A DNA stretch of 64,000 bases from Shewanella acanthi (GCF_019457475.1 NZ_CP080413.1:3038001-3102000), one strand, 5' to 3'; positions 27,330 to 36,850 are shown, counted from the stretch's first letter. The notes: generated by a model not told the origin, from the sequence alone. Program-made: numbers and translations.

Positions 27330-27540
27330 AGTTACACAAGTATCAACCTAATTTCTACATTTTTCTGACATTTAAAATAAGGAATTTGTTCTGTTATATC
27401 TTTTTTCATTTATTTCAGATTGTTATAGAGATTAGAGTCGCAATTCAATCTATCTATACAAGAAGGGAAGCGTGAACTGAGGGCGAATTCTGTTAATGGG
27501 TAAGATTAAAATCCCTAAAAGCGAACGTTGAGAGAGTTAA

Positions 27541-27577
27541 AAGCCAGAACAATAGGAAACTCCCCATGTTCTGGCTT
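27541..27577 (-). terminator. Terminator of the TonB receptor-halogenase-sapC unit
   Basis: 11-bp perfect arms AAGCCAGAACA/TGTTCTGGCTT with a 15-nt loop, 44 bp downstream of the sapC-like stop. T-run weak on the minus strand. Confidence 0.55.
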
Positions 27578-27620
27578 AGAGAACTAAATATGATATAGCA
27601 ATCGTATGCTGAACCACTTA

Positions 27621-28307
27621 TTAGTCGATAACAACATCCATCATACTTAGCGAGCAAAGATGTGCATAGATTGGGCCGTAGAATCCGCGTTTCGCGAAAT
27701 CCAGCATAGTTGCTTCATCGAGTTGAGCTAATTTCTGCTCATCAACAGTGTAAATACCGTCGATATTGGTCTTAGCACCATTAAGCGCAGTGACCGTTAG
27801 GGTGCGAGGTTGCAGTAATTCTTTCTCTACTAACGTTTTGATGAAAAAATGGCTCACATCACGGTATTTTGCCTGCGCGCTAGCAAGTTCTAAACGCTTG
27901 TTCAGGTAATCGGTTTTATCGCCATCTTCGTTGAATAAACGATTTGGACCATCCTCATTAACCGCTGCATTATTGATATCAATCCCAAGGATAATACGGT
28001 CTTCCGACACATTACTCATACCGAAAGGATAAAGCTGCACTTGCATCGGCAGATAACGAGACTGCCATTTTCCTTCTTTTAATAACTTATTAGTGTTCGG
28101 TTTTAAGGCGGTTAAGGCTACGGCAATAAACTCACCGGTTTGGGCATTTTTGGTAAAAATGATCGGAAAGCTGGTCGCGGCAGTGACAAATTCTTGCACG
28201 AATAAAGGCAACATGTGCACAGTTTCAAAGTAGCTATAATCAACCTTGTCATTGACCGTTAGGTTTTTATGCGCCGCATCATTCAACGGTACAAATTGTG
28301 TTTTCAT
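27621..28307 (-). CDS. SapC-like protein
   Basis: 228 aa soluble protein of the SapC family (named after Campylobacter S-layer locus genes). It starts MKTQFVPLNDAAHKNLTV and contains HMLPLFVQEFVTAATSFPIIF and YLPMQVQLYPFGMS, the usual family landmarks; no signal peptide. In Alteromonadales and Caulobacterales such genes recur next to TonB receptors and tryptophan-halogenase-like genes in sugar regulons. Function unknown. It lies 35 bp after the halogenase-like gene, probably in one operon. Confidence 0.72.
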   Translation of the reverse strand: MKTQFVPLNDAAHKNLTVNDKVDYSYFETVHMLPLFVQEFVTAATSFPIIFTKNAQTGEFIAVALTALKPNTNKLLKEGKWQSRYLPMQVQLYPFGMSNVSEDRIILGIDINNAAVNEDGPNRLFNEDGDKTDYLNKRLELASAQAKYRDVSHFFIKTLVEKELLQPRTLTVTALNGAKTNIDGIYTVDEQKLAQLDEATMLDFAKRGFYGPIYAHLCSLSMMDVVID

Positions 28308-28342
28308 TCTATTTTTCCTTTTAACACAGACTATTTACTTGC

Positions 28343-29866
28343 TTAAATCGGTTGTAATCCATGGACATGGATTTTATCAATAAGTTCTCTGTGGCCCGGT
28401 AAGCCATTCAATAATTGCTGCTTAGTTTGCATCATTCGACGCAGATATTCCGTGGCCGCATTGGCTGTCGCTACCCTACCATGTGCAGGCATGGTTGGAT
28501 ACCTCATGCCATAGAGAACGTACAAATAGTTATCCATGTTAAACACCTCGAACTTGGATGCAAAATCCTCTTGGATTGGGGGAAACTGTTGCCAAAGTTT
28601 AAGGCGTGTTTTTAATCCCTCGGGGATAGTTTCATCGAGACGGTTATCACACCAAAATGCCGAATCTGCCCTATCGGATAGGCAATAATGCAACTTAGCA
28701 AATTCAACCACTCGCTCCCAAGCATGACTTACCGTTGCGTTAAATCGCTGGGCTAAGTAATCACAATCTTCGTGATTCACAGGGAAACGGCTCGCAAGGA
28801 ACTGCGCAGAAAAGTCTGTCAATAGAATCGACGTTGCTTCAATCGGTTCTAAAAAACCTTGAGCAAGCCCTAAAGCGACGCAGTTTTTCTCCCAAAATCG
28901 CTGACGATAACCTACCTTCATGGGGATTTTACGATGGGGAATGTCGGCTAACTTCCCGCCAAGGTAACTATCGAATTTATCTTCAGCCGTCCCCTGCTCC
29001 ATATGGGCAGAAGAATATACAAAACCAGTCCCGCGTCGTTCGGTTAATGCGATATCCCAAATCCATCCCGCTTGATGTGCTGTTGCCAAGGTATAGGGCG
29101 GGATCTCCTCGGCTTTATCCGTAGGGATTTGTGCCACCAGCGCGGTGTCGATAAATAGCTGTTTCGATTTATCGATAAAGGGCACCTTCAAGGATTTGGC
29201 CAACAGAATAGAATCAAAACCACTGCAATCGACATAAAAATCGAAGGCTAAGTTGCCCTGCTCAGTTTGCAGCGATTGGATTGAACCATCTGCAGCAAAA
29301 TTAACCCCATGGACAGTGGCAAAACGATGCTCGACGTTAAATTTCTCGATGGCATTCTTAGCAAGTAACTTGGCAAACTTAGCGGCATTAAGATGATAGG
29401 CATAACCTAACACCCCAGTATATTCAGGCGTGGTGATAAGTTTTGGCGCCTTTTTCGCCTCACAAACACTGTGCTGCACCGAACCAAAATCAGCAAAGTG
29501 CCCTTCCCCAGCCTTGAGCCACCACTCGTTTAAATCGCCTACAGCAGATTGCGGCATATCGAAGAGATGATGATAAAAATTCCCTGCACCATGGCGAGTT
29601 TTATCTAGCCAATTTACAAACTTGATGGATTGCTTAAAGGTCACATCACAGCATCGAATAAACTCGGTTTCGCTTATGCCAAAACTTTGCAGAGAGCGGC
29701 GTATTGAAGGTACCGTGCCTTCCCCTACCCCGATGATTGGAATGTTGGGTGATTCAATTAATGTAATGCAGATGTCGGGATTGGACTTTAACGCGCGGCC
29801 TAAGTGGTTAGCAGCCAACCAGCCAGAGGTTCCACCACCTATAATGGCTATTGTTTTAATTGTCAT
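28343..29866 (-). CDS. Flavin-dependent halogenase-like protein (tryptophan halogenase family)
   Basis: 507 aa from the ATG at 29866 (MTIKTIAIIGGG); the open frame reaches 29896. FAD-binding IIGGGTSGWLAANHLG is at residues 8-23, VGEGTVPS near 47-54, and a lysine at 78 (TFKQSIKF) in the place of the catalytic Lys79 of PrnA/RebH. The halogenase WxWxIP motif is seen as WIWDIA, that is without the Pro. LAQGFLEPIEATSI is the usual C-terminal flavin region. Whether it halogenates anything is unknown. It stands between the TonB receptor and the sapC-like gene. Confidence 0.75.
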   Translation of the reverse strand: MTIKTIAIIGGGTSGWLAANHLGRALKSNPDICITLIESPNIPIIGVGEGTVPSIRRSLQSFGISETEFIRCCDVTFKQSIKFVNWLDKTRHGAGNFYHHLFDMPQSAVGDLNEWWLKAGEGHFADFGSVQHSVCEAKKAPKLITTPEYTGVLGYAYHLNAAKFAKLLAKNAIEKFNVEHRFATVHGVNFAADGSIQSLQTEQGNLAFDFYVDCSGFDSILLAKSLKVPFIDKSKQLFIDTALVAQIPTDKAEEIPPYTLATAHQAGWIWDIALTERRGTGFVYSSAHMEQGTAEDKFDSYLGGKLADIPHRKIPMKVGYRQRFWEKNCVALGLAQGFLEPIEATSILLTDFSAQFLASRFPVNHEDCDYLAQRFNATVSHAWERVVEFAKLHYCLSDRADSAFWCDNRLDETIPEGLKTRLKLWQQFPPIQEDFASKFEVFNMDNYLYVLYGMRYPTMPAHGRVATANAATEYLRRMMQTKQQLLNGLPGHRELIDKIHVHGLQPI

Positions 29867-29934
29867 AGTTTTTCCATAAGCACTGCCAATTATCAATCAA
29901 TGATGTAAACAACTAACGTAATCCATCAGATAAC

Positions 29935-29962
29935 AAAAAGCCTAGCGAATGCTAGGCTTTTT
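29935..29962 (-). terminator. Terminator after the TonB receptor gene
   Basis: 12-bp perfect stem AAAAAGCCTAGC/GCTAGGCTTTTT with a GAAT loop, 15 bp past the receptor stop. Read-through would be needed for the halogenase-like gene unless that has its own promoter. Confidence 0.85.
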
Positions 29963-29976
29963 CATTGCATATCAGC

Positions 29977-32601
29977 TTAGAAGCGTAACGCTACGCCCAG
30001 CTTGTAACGGGCTTCACCATCAAAGCTCCATACAGGGTAGTTATCTTTAAACTCACTGATAACCCCTTCAGCATCGAGTGCTGCCACACCTTTTTGCACA
30101 CTATCTTCTTCAAGTAAGTTAACTACTTCAAAGGTAACGGATAGGTAATCGGTTACATCATAGTTAGCACTTAAATCAACTGTGCCATAGGCTTGATGCT
30201 CACGGTTACCATAGAAACCGGGTAATTCGCGCATCATATACTCCGAACGCCAGTTATAAGCGACACGGGCAGAGAAATCATCCATCTCGTAGTAACCCAC
30301 TAAGTTAACAGTGTGTTTAGACGAGTCAGAGAATACGCCAACACGGTCAGGATAGTTTTCAGCAGGCGAGGTTGCATCGGCAAAGGTGTAGTTAGCTGAA
30401 TAGCCGAAACCATTGTCGAATGAGTCCTGCAGCTGCAACTCAATACCGTCGATTGAACCGCCAGTCGCATTGTAGTAATTGGTCAATGACCAACAATCGT
30501 ACTCTCCATCCCCACAAGCGCTTCCACCGTCTTCGATTAAATTTGGATCTTCAATGCCGATTTGTTGGTTTAGTTTTTCGCGGGTTGAGATAAAAGAGCT
30601 AACGTCCTTAATAAAGTAAGTCGCCGCAAATAAACCTTCACCGCTAAAATACCACTCTAAGCTGAGATCCGCCTGTGATGCCTTAAACGGTTTAAGACCA
30701 ACGTTACCTCTAACCATTTTCTCATTACGCGGAGTACCGTCATTGAATCCAGGTAATCGTGAAGTTGCAAAAAGATCGGCGTAGTTAGGACGAGAAATCA
30801 CTTGCGCCGCAGACGCCCTTAAAATTAACTCACTGCTTAAGTCAAAGGCGATGTTTACACTTGGTAAAACATCATCGTAACTCGCTTTATCCGTGCTTAA
30901 TGCATTCGCATAACTACCATCGCTTCCTAAATCGTAATAATCCGATTCGATATCGGTAGAGATATAGCGTAAGCCGAAGTTACCGCGAACACCTTCACCT
31001 GCAAAAGTGGCCATACCGTACAGGGCGAAGTTTTTCTCCTGCAGCGTGCCATAACCCGATTTATCTAGGGTAAAACCATCAATAACCGCGTAGGAATCTT
31101 TGATCATGTTGTCGAAGATTGGCTCAGGCAGAGTAAAGCCCGCACCTGAAGACATAGTACCGGAGTAATAAGCTGAGGCATCTTTAGCGACGATATTTGA
31201 AGAGTTTGCCGCTTCAGTCGTTTGGGTTACTTCATGGTCTGCATAGCTTAAACCCGTTTTGAACGAGGTAATCACCCCAAGTTCTACCGGCACTGTGATA
31301 TCGAAAGTCGCAAACGCCTCTTCATCGGTGTTAGGTTGCTTTTTCAGCGCCCAACCCGCAGTTTCTAACTGACCATTGAAATCGTCCGCATCGAATGATT
31401 TGTTGGCGATATCAATATCAATTACATCACCCGTTGCATCGTAGGTACCGGCAAAATCCGCTGGAACACCAATTGATTGACCATAGTTGGCCGTTAAATC
31501 GGTACCGCCTTCAGCTTTAGTCTTTCCGATACGGCCTTCTAGCTTGTAGCTTTCTGCCTGATAGGCAAAATCAAAATCTACTGTGTCAGAAGACATGCTG
31601 GCCTTACGTGCCCAAGTCTGTGCCCAAGCGAATCCACCTTGATCGGTATGTTCAATTAAGGTACATACGCCAGCTGCGTTTTGTTTAAGACAGGTATTCT
31701 CACCCTGTTGAGTCGGGAAGAGGAAAATCGAGGTATTGGCGTTGTTCGCATCGAGCTGAAGGCTCATTAGGTTTAGGCCAAACTCTAAATTGTCTGTTGG
31801 TCTATATTGCAGCGCTGCGTTAATTGCAGTGCGCTCACGATCCTGTTGGAATGTCGTGGGAACAATTTCCCCCCAACCTAAAAGCGTTTCAATACCATTA
31901 CGTTGGTATTCTGTTTGATCTAAAGAACCCGCGACTAGGAAGCCGAATTTCTCGTCATCGGTTTTCCAGCTATAAAGGCCTGAGGTTTGTGGATCGATTT
32001 CTTCAGAAACCGTGCCGTAGTCGCCTTTGGCACTCAAAAATACTGAGTTAGCTTCTAAATCTAATGGTTTACGGGTTTTTACAATCACAGTACCACCAAT
32101 ACCGCCTTCGGCAATATCGGCTTGGGATGATTTGTACACTTGAATACCGCCAACCATTTCGGGCGGCAGTAAGCTGTAGTTAAAGCTGCGGTCAATGGCC
32201 TGTTGATCGAACCAGCCCGTAGAGGCAACGGAATGACCATTGAGTAAGGTACTGGTTAATTGGCTCGACGCGCCACGGATAGAAACCTGCTGACCCTGAC
32301 CAAACTGGCGGTTAACAGCAACACCAGGGATCCGACCAAGAGATTCACCCACGTCACCGTCAGGGAACTTACCAATATCTTCTGCGGTTACTGCATCAAC
32401 AACAGCATCAGAAAAACGTTTATCGTTTACCGATGCCTTCATTGATGCGCGCATACCACGCACTTCAATTTTTTCAATATTTTCAGGAGCCGCATTGGCT
32501 GCAGCTTCCTCGGCGGCAACGGCACTGATAGAAACCGCGCTGCCAAGCAAAAGAGCAATGTTTGTCGCGAGGACACTTTTCTTAAAGGTTGATGGTCGCA
32601 T
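29977..32601 (-). CDS. TonB-dependent receptor, probable chito-oligosaccharide/GlcNAc importer
   Basis: Outer-membrane receptor, 874 aa from ATG 32601 (GGAAGGGAAACGAG upstream; the frame is open to 32649, adjacent to the operator). A signal peptide (FKKSVLATNIALLLGSAVS...AVAAEE) is followed by a plug domain (SDAVVDAVTAEDIGKFPDGDV, SIRGASSQLTSTLLNGHSV, GGIGGTVIVKTRKPL) and a long barrel ending in Phe (YKLGVALRF). The plug features are those of the TonB-Xanth-Caul sugar receptors. The NagR operator at 32659-32676 ties it to GlcNAc oligomer uptake, supplying Hex and NagP. Confidence 0.88.
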   Translation of the reverse strand: MRPSTFKKSVLATNIALLLGSAVSISAVAAEEAAANAAPENIEKIEVRGMRASMKASVNDKRFSDAVVDAVTAEDIGKFPDGDVGESLGRIPGVAVNRQFGQGQQVSIRGASSQLTSTLLNGHSVASTGWFDQQAIDRSFNYSLLPPEMVGGIQVYKSSQADIAEGGIGGTVIVKTRKPLDLEANSVFLSAKGDYGTVSEEIDPQTSGLYSWKTDDEKFGFLVAGSLDQTEYQRNGIETLLGWGEIVPTTFQQDRERTAINAALQYRPTDNLEFGLNLMSLQLDANNANTSIFLFPTQQGENTCLKQNAAGVCTLIEHTDQGGFAWAQTWARKASMSSDTVDFDFAYQAESYKLEGRIGKTKAEGGTDLTANYGQSIGVPADFAGTYDATGDVIDIDIANKSFDADDFNGQLETAGWALKKQPNTDEEAFATFDITVPVELGVITSFKTGLSYADHEVTQTTEAANSSNIVAKDASAYYSGTMSSGAGFTLPEPIFDNMIKDSYAVIDGFTLDKSGYGTLQEKNFALYGMATFAGEGVRGNFGLRYISTDIESDYYDLGSDGSYANALSTDKASYDDVLPSVNIAFDLSSELILRASAAQVISRPNYADLFATSRLPGFNDGTPRNEKMVRGNVGLKPFKASQADLSLEWYFSGEGLFAATYFIKDVSSFISTREKLNQQIGIEDPNLIEDGGSACGDGEYDCWSLTNYYNATGGSIDGIELQLQDSFDNGFGYSANYTFADATSPAENYPDRVGVFSDSSKHTVNLVGYYEMDDFSARVAYNWRSEYMMRELPGFYGNREHQAYGTVDLSANYDVTDYLSVTFEVVNLLEEDSVQKGVAALDAEGVISEFKDNYPVWSFDGEARYKLGVALRF

Positions 32602-32658
32602 CTCGTTTCCCTTCCATAACTTTATTATCGTTTTAGTATTCATAACCATTCCATCGGA

Positions 32659-32676
32659 ATGACAACGCTGTCATGT
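32659..32676. promoter_or_regulatory. NagR operator upstream of the TonB receptor gene
   Basis: AATGACAACGCTGTCATG, 17 of 18 bases as in the hex site. On the minus strand TTGTCA followed by TATGAA at 15 bp could serve as a weak promoter. Confidence 0.78.
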
Positions 32677-32924
32677 CTGTGCAAACATTACACAATTATT
32701 AACAGCCTTGCCACAACAAAATAACGGGAAAGGAAAAAAAATATCGAAATACAAATTGCTACCGACTAAATTAAGATTATTTTCCAACAAATACAGTGAC
32801 TTGAATATTAGGGTGTAAAGTTACAACTAATCACTGACTGTCAATAGCTTAAAAAATACTGAAAATTGTAACAATTGAGCATTGCTAAGCAGCGTAAATA
32901 CTCGCACTATAGCCCTGAAAATAA

Positions 32925-32949
32925 TAAAAATGCAGACCGAAGAGTCTGC
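32925..32949 (-). terminator. Terminator-like hairpin, leftward, just upstream of nagR
   Basis: GCAGAC/GTCTGC stem (32932-32937, 32944-32949) with a TCTTCG loop, followed on the minus strand by ATTTTTATTATTTT. No leftward gene ends here; it would stop transcription antisense to nagR. Confidence 0.4.
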
Positions 32950-33026
32950 CAGTAGACGCGATAAAAGCGTTTTACACTTCTTTAAAAGCCAGCTTTTCGC
33001 AAATTTGATTAAGAGTTTTTACATCA

Positions 33027-34046
33027 ATGAAAGTCACTATCAACGACGTAGCTAAATATGCGGGCGTTTCGATAAAAACGGTATCCCGCGTTACCAATAA
33101 TGAACCCTCGGTGAAACAAGCCACTGTTGATAAAGTTAATGAAGCCATTAAAGCGTTAAATTATCAGCCTAACCTTGCCGCACGAAACCTTGCGGGCACA
33201 AAGTCCTATGCTATTGGTTTTATTTACGATAACCCCAATGCCTATTATATTATCGACATGCAAAACGGTATTCTTTCGGCCTGTAAAGATAAAGGTTATG
33301 AACTAGTAATTCATCCCTGCAATGCGAAATCGGAGAACATCTGTGATGAACTCTGTAACCTGGTTAAGCATTCCAGACTCGCGGGCTTAGTATTAACTCC
33401 ACCGCTCTCTGAAGATCCCAAGGTGCTCAAAGCGCTTAGCGAAATTGACGCTAACTATGTACGTATTATTGCCGGGGAAGAAACTAAAGTCGGTGATGGA
33501 CTCACTATTTTGGTCAATGACAAGTCTGGTGCAGTAGAAATTACCCAGCATCTGATTGATTTAGGCCATAAAGAGATTGGTTTTTTAAGTGGTGATTTAC
33601 ACCATGAATCCACCAAAGAGCGTTTACAAGGCTTTAAACATGCCTTAACAAAGAACAAGCTCAAGCTGAATAAAGATTACATAATTGAAGGAAAGTATTC
33701 TTTTGAATCAGGGGTGGCTGGTGCCAATCAATTGATCACACTTGAGAATCGCCCTACAGCTATTGTTGCTTGTAACGACGAAATTGCCGCTGGGGCATTA
33801 TTTGCGGCCAGACTAGCTGGATTGGATATTCCAAATGATCTTTCAATCGTCGGCTTCGAAGACAGTCCATTTTCGAGACAAACTTGGCCTAAACTCACTA
33901 CTGTCCATCAACCCAATACCGAAATAGCCAAGGTGGCGACAGAGTTGTTAATTGCCAATCGCCGTGAACAACATACGACCCTCTCAAAAACCTTTACGCC
34001 AGAACCGGTACTTCGCGACTCTTCTGCATCACCCCATAAGCAGTAA
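33027..34046 (+). CDS. nagR: LacI-family repressor NagR
   Basis: 339 aa LacI/GalR regulator. The N-terminal HTH (TINDVAKYAGVSIKTVSRVTN, residues 3-23) and hinge helix (YQPNLAARNLAGTKS, about 52-66) are complete. A periplasmic-binding-type sensor domain follows (YAIGFIYDNPNAYYIIDMQNG; DLSIVGFEDSPFSRQTWPKLT). A regulator of this type at this locus was proposed to control GlcNAc genes in Shewanella through an operator of the type seen four times here. The effector is unknown from sequence; GlcNAc or GlcN-6-P is the natural guess. Confidence 0.88.
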   Translation: MKVTINDVAKYAGVSIKTVSRVTNNEPSVKQATVDKVNEAIKALNYQPNLAARNLAGTKSYAIGFIYDNPNAYYIIDMQNGILSACKDKGYELVIHPCNAKSENICDELCNLVKHSRLAGLVLTPPLSEDPKVLKALSEIDANYVRIIAGEETKVGDGLTILVNDKSGAVEITQHLIDLGHKEIGFLSGDLHHESTKERLQGFKHALTKNKLKLNKDYIIEGKYSFESGVAGANQLITLENRPTAIVACNDEIAAGALFAARLAGLDIPNDLSIVGFEDSPFSRQTWPKLTTVHQPNTEIAKVATELLIANRREQHTTLSKTFTPEPVLRDSSASPHKQ

Positions 34047-34072
34047 TAATTTTGCGGCGAGTGCTTAAAACA

Positions 34073-34100
34073 AAACAGAGAGCTTATGCTCTCTGTTTTA
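34073..34100. terminator. Bidirectional terminator, nagR / ndh
   Basis: 12-bp perfect stem AAAACAGAGAGC/GCTCTCTGTTTT with a TTAT loop between convergent genes. Confidence 0.88.
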
Positions 34101-34114
34101 CTAACTATATGTTT

Positions 34115-35404
34115 TTAATGCAGCTTTAATTTAGGCCGATGCCATTTCAGCAGCTTCTGCGCAACTCGATACACTATGGCAGAGAACCAACCGTACAGAC
34201 TCGCTAAATGTCGTTGATATAAGGATATATACATCATTCTTGCAATATGTCCTTCAACGAAGAAACTCCCCGAACGAAGATTTCCCATTAAATTACCGAC
34301 TGCGGAAAAACGGCTTAATGACACTAATGAACCATAGTCTTTATAGATGAATGGCTTCTCATCCTTTCCTTGTAAGCGATTAACAATATTATCAAATAAC
34401 GTATCCGCCATTTGCGAAGCAGCCTGTGCGCGGGGAGGAATCACTTTTCCTGAATCCAAAGTAAGCAATGCACAATCGCCAAGCGCATAAATGTCTGTTT
34501 GGCCTTTGACTCGCATACAAGTATCAACTTCAATCTGATTACGCGGGGTGATTGGCAGCTCGCTAAAGTATGCAAAAGCATCAGGGCCTTTGACTCCAGC
34601 AGCCCACACTTTTAAGTTTGCCGGAATGACATTGCCATCTTGAGTGATAAAACCTTCTTTAGTAACTTCTTTTACCTGCACGCCAATATGCAAACGAATC
34701 CCGATTTTATCCAGCACTGCTTGGGCGCGAGAGCTTACACGCTCAGGGAGTTGAGGTAGGATTTTGGGCGAGGCCTCAATTAAATGTACTTCTAAATGCT
34801 GCTTAGAAATATTGAGATAACCGTATTCCTTCACAGATTCAATTACATGGTGGAGCTCTGCCGCGAGCTCAACACCTGTTGCCCCAGCGCCAACGATGCC
34901 AATACTGACTTTTTCCTGGGTTTCATTGAGTTGCAATAACGCATCGAGTAGTTTTTGATGGAAAAGATTAGCCTTCTCAAGGCTATCGAGGAAGATACAA
35001 TGCTGCTCTGCCCCCTTGGTATTAAAACTATTGGAGACACCACCTAGGGCGAAAACAAGATAATCAAATTGAATTTGGCGGGGTTCTAACAAGAGTTCAC
35101 CCGAGTCATTGTTAACAGCAGCAAGTTGAATGGTTTTATTGGCGGGATCGCAGCTTTCTAATTCACCCCGAATATATCGATAGCCGTTTTTAAGCCCATG
35201 ATCTCGGTAGAGTAATCCTTCTATCGATTGATCAATCACCCCCACGGCAACTTCATGCAGCTTAGGTTTCCAAATATGGATTGGACTTTTATCAATTAAA
35301 CAAACATCGACTTTATCACCACTACCGTATTTACGACCTAGTTTTGAAGCTAACGCCAAACCCGCGGCGCCACCACCAACAATTACGATTCTTGTTGTAG
35401 CCAA
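34115..35404 (-). CDS. ndh: Type II NADH dehydrogenase
   Basis: Single-subunit, non-proton-pumping NADH:quinone oxidoreductase, about 429 aa, peripheral on the inner membrane. The N-terminal FAD motif is RIVIVGGGAAGLALASKLG and the NADH motif IGIVGAGATGVELAAELHH (about residues 168-186). ALGDCALL closes the FAD site and LSRFSAVGNL and a C-terminal amphipathic stretch follow. The TTG at 35402-35404 has GGAG 8 nt upstream; the frame is open to a TTG at 35428 without such a site. Monocistronic. Confidence 0.87.
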   Translation of the reverse strand: MATTRIVIVGGGAAGLALASKLGRKYGSGDKVDVCLIDKSPIHIWKPKLHEVAVGVIDQSIEGLLYRDHGLKNGYRYIRGELESCDPANKTIQLAAVNNDSGELLLEPRQIQFDYLVFALGGVSNSFNTKGAEQHCIFLDSLEKANLFHQKLLDALLQLNETQEKVSIGIVGAGATGVELAAELHHVIESVKEYGYLNISKQHLEVHLIEASPKILPQLPERVSSRAQAVLDKIGIRLHIGVQVKEVTKEGFITQDGNVIPANLKVWAAGVKGPDAFAYFSELPITPRNQIEVDTCMRVKGQTDIYALGDCALLTLDSGKVIPPRAQAASQMADTLFDNIVNRLQGKDEKPFIYKDYGSLVSLSRFSAVGNLMGNLRSGSFFVEGHIARMMYISLYQRHLASLYGWFSAIVYRVAQKLLKWHRPKLKLH

Positions 35405-35561
35405 AATGACAACTCCGAAACATATCAAGTGGCTAATTTATACCATGGATCAGTTTTCAAATAACTAGATAATCCTAATTAAGCGAAACAGATTTCATTA
35501 AAATTTATTTAAATACAGTAGATTCATCTACCTTGTAGATTAAAAGTAGGGGGGCAAACAA

Positions 35562-35581
35562 AAAGGGCCATAGGGCCCTTT
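35562..35581 (-). terminator. glnB terminator
   Basis: 8-bp stem AAAGGGCC/GGCCCTTT with an ATAG loop, 23 bp past the stop, followed on the minus strand by TTTGTTTG. Confidence 0.8.
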
Positions 35582-35604
35582 ATGATTCAGCGAATGAGGA
35601 AGAA

Positions 35605-35994
<390 letters not shown>

Positions 35995-36112
35995 TTACAC
36001 GTGGTTAGCGCAATATTGAAGTCTAGATCTGCTTAGGTGATAAAACACAGTTTCTACGGACATTTTTAAGCCAAATTTCTAAAATCGTTCAAGCAAGCTA
36101 AGAATATGCTTA

Positions 36113-36118
36113 TATACT
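36113..36118 (+). promoter_or_regulatory. Candidate -10 upstream of the first fimT-like gene
   Basis: TATACT within GCTTATATACTTAGTT, about 67 bp before the ATG. The similar string GCTTATACTTAATT occurs in the promoter of the second copy. No convincing -35. Confidence 0.35.
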
Positions 36119-36184
36119 TAGTTGCATAACTTAGAAAAAGCGTTTGCTGGATGCGGGCGCGGTGATAACTGACAGGGATATGTT

Positions 36185-36697
36185 ATGAATCGCTTATCTT
36201 ATGGCTTTACGCTTATCGAATTGCTCGTCACCATTACCGTTGCCGCGATATTGCTTGCAATCGGCATCCCCTCTCTGGTCGATTTTTATACCCGTTACCG
36301 CGCAGATAGCAATGTTAAACAAATTCAACAAACGCTAATGTTCGCTAGAAATCATGCAATATCGCTGGGGAGGAAAGTATCTGTATGCGCCCTAGTTGAG
36401 AGCAAATGCAGTTACAACTGGCAAGTCGGCGTTAGCGTCTTTATCGATGCCAATGAAAACAATCAATTCGATGGTGATGATAGCTTGCTAAATGTCATCA
36501 ATGCCTTTAGTAGTCAGGACACTGTGAGCAGTAATCGCATTGTATTCCGCTTTAGAGCAGATGGCCTCGCCTCTGGCACCAACGGCACAATCAAATACTG
36601 TCCATCTGACGCTAAGAGTCCCTATTCAAAATCAGTCATAGTTAACCAAGCAGGAAGAGCAAGAATATCCACGGCGAATGATGTTACATGCAACTGA
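36185..36697 (+). CDS. fimT: FimT/GspH-family minor pseudopilin (copy 1)
   Basis: Prepilin-like protein, 170 aa. A 7-residue leader (MNRLSYG) precedes FTLIELLVTITVAAILLAIG, with Glu at +5 of the mature protein as required for PilD processing and pilus packing. The globular part shows IQQTLMFARNHAISLGRKVSVC, typical of GspH/FimT, and ends in a Cys-containing tail (DVTCN). It probably primes type IV pilus assembly at the inner membrane together with PilVWXE encoded nearby. The second copy follows 153 bp downstream. Confidence 0.82.
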   Translation: MNRLSYGFTLIELLVTITVAAILLAIGIPSLVDFYTRYRADSNVKQIQQTLMFARNHAISLGRKVSVCALVESKCSYNWQVGVSVFIDANENNQFDGDDSLLNVINAFSSQDTVSSNRIVFRFRADGLASGTNGTIKYCPSDAKSPYSKSVIVNQAGRARISTANDVTCN

Positions 36698-36793
36698 TAA
36701 TGATACGAAAAAGCGTAGAGTTATAATCCAATCTTAACAACCTAAAAAGGACATAACTTAAACAATTTCACTGTGATAGGAGAAAAATAGATA

Positions 36794-36822
36794 CTGAAAT
36801 CAAGAGCACTCTCGCTTATACT
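36794..36822 (+). promoter_or_regulatory. Promoter of the second fimT-like gene
   Basis: CTGAAA (36794-36799), 17-bp spacer, TATACT (36817-36822). The -10 is inside a perfect 16-bp palindrome ATACTTAATTAAGTAT (36818-36833), a possible operator. The start codon is about 30 bp downstream. Confidence 0.5.
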
Positions 36823-36850
36823 TAATTAAGTATCGGTGAGGATAAAGCAT

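Larger units (their letters stand above)
26874..27620. other. 747-bp region upstream of hex
   Basis: No gene seen on either strand. From left to right it holds the hex leader (26874-27109), a strong leftward intrinsic terminator (27110-27144), about 160 bp without a credible frame, a NagR operator (27302-27329) and the sapC-like gene's terminator hairpin (27541-27577). The arrangement suggests a short NagR-controlled RNA or an attenuated hex leader. Confidence 0.55.
32602..33026. other. Divergent region, TonB receptor / nagR
   Basis: 425 bp holding the NagR operator (32659-32676), AT-rich sequence and a terminator-like hairpin oriented leftward at 32925-32949. No gene seen. Confidence 0.5.
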
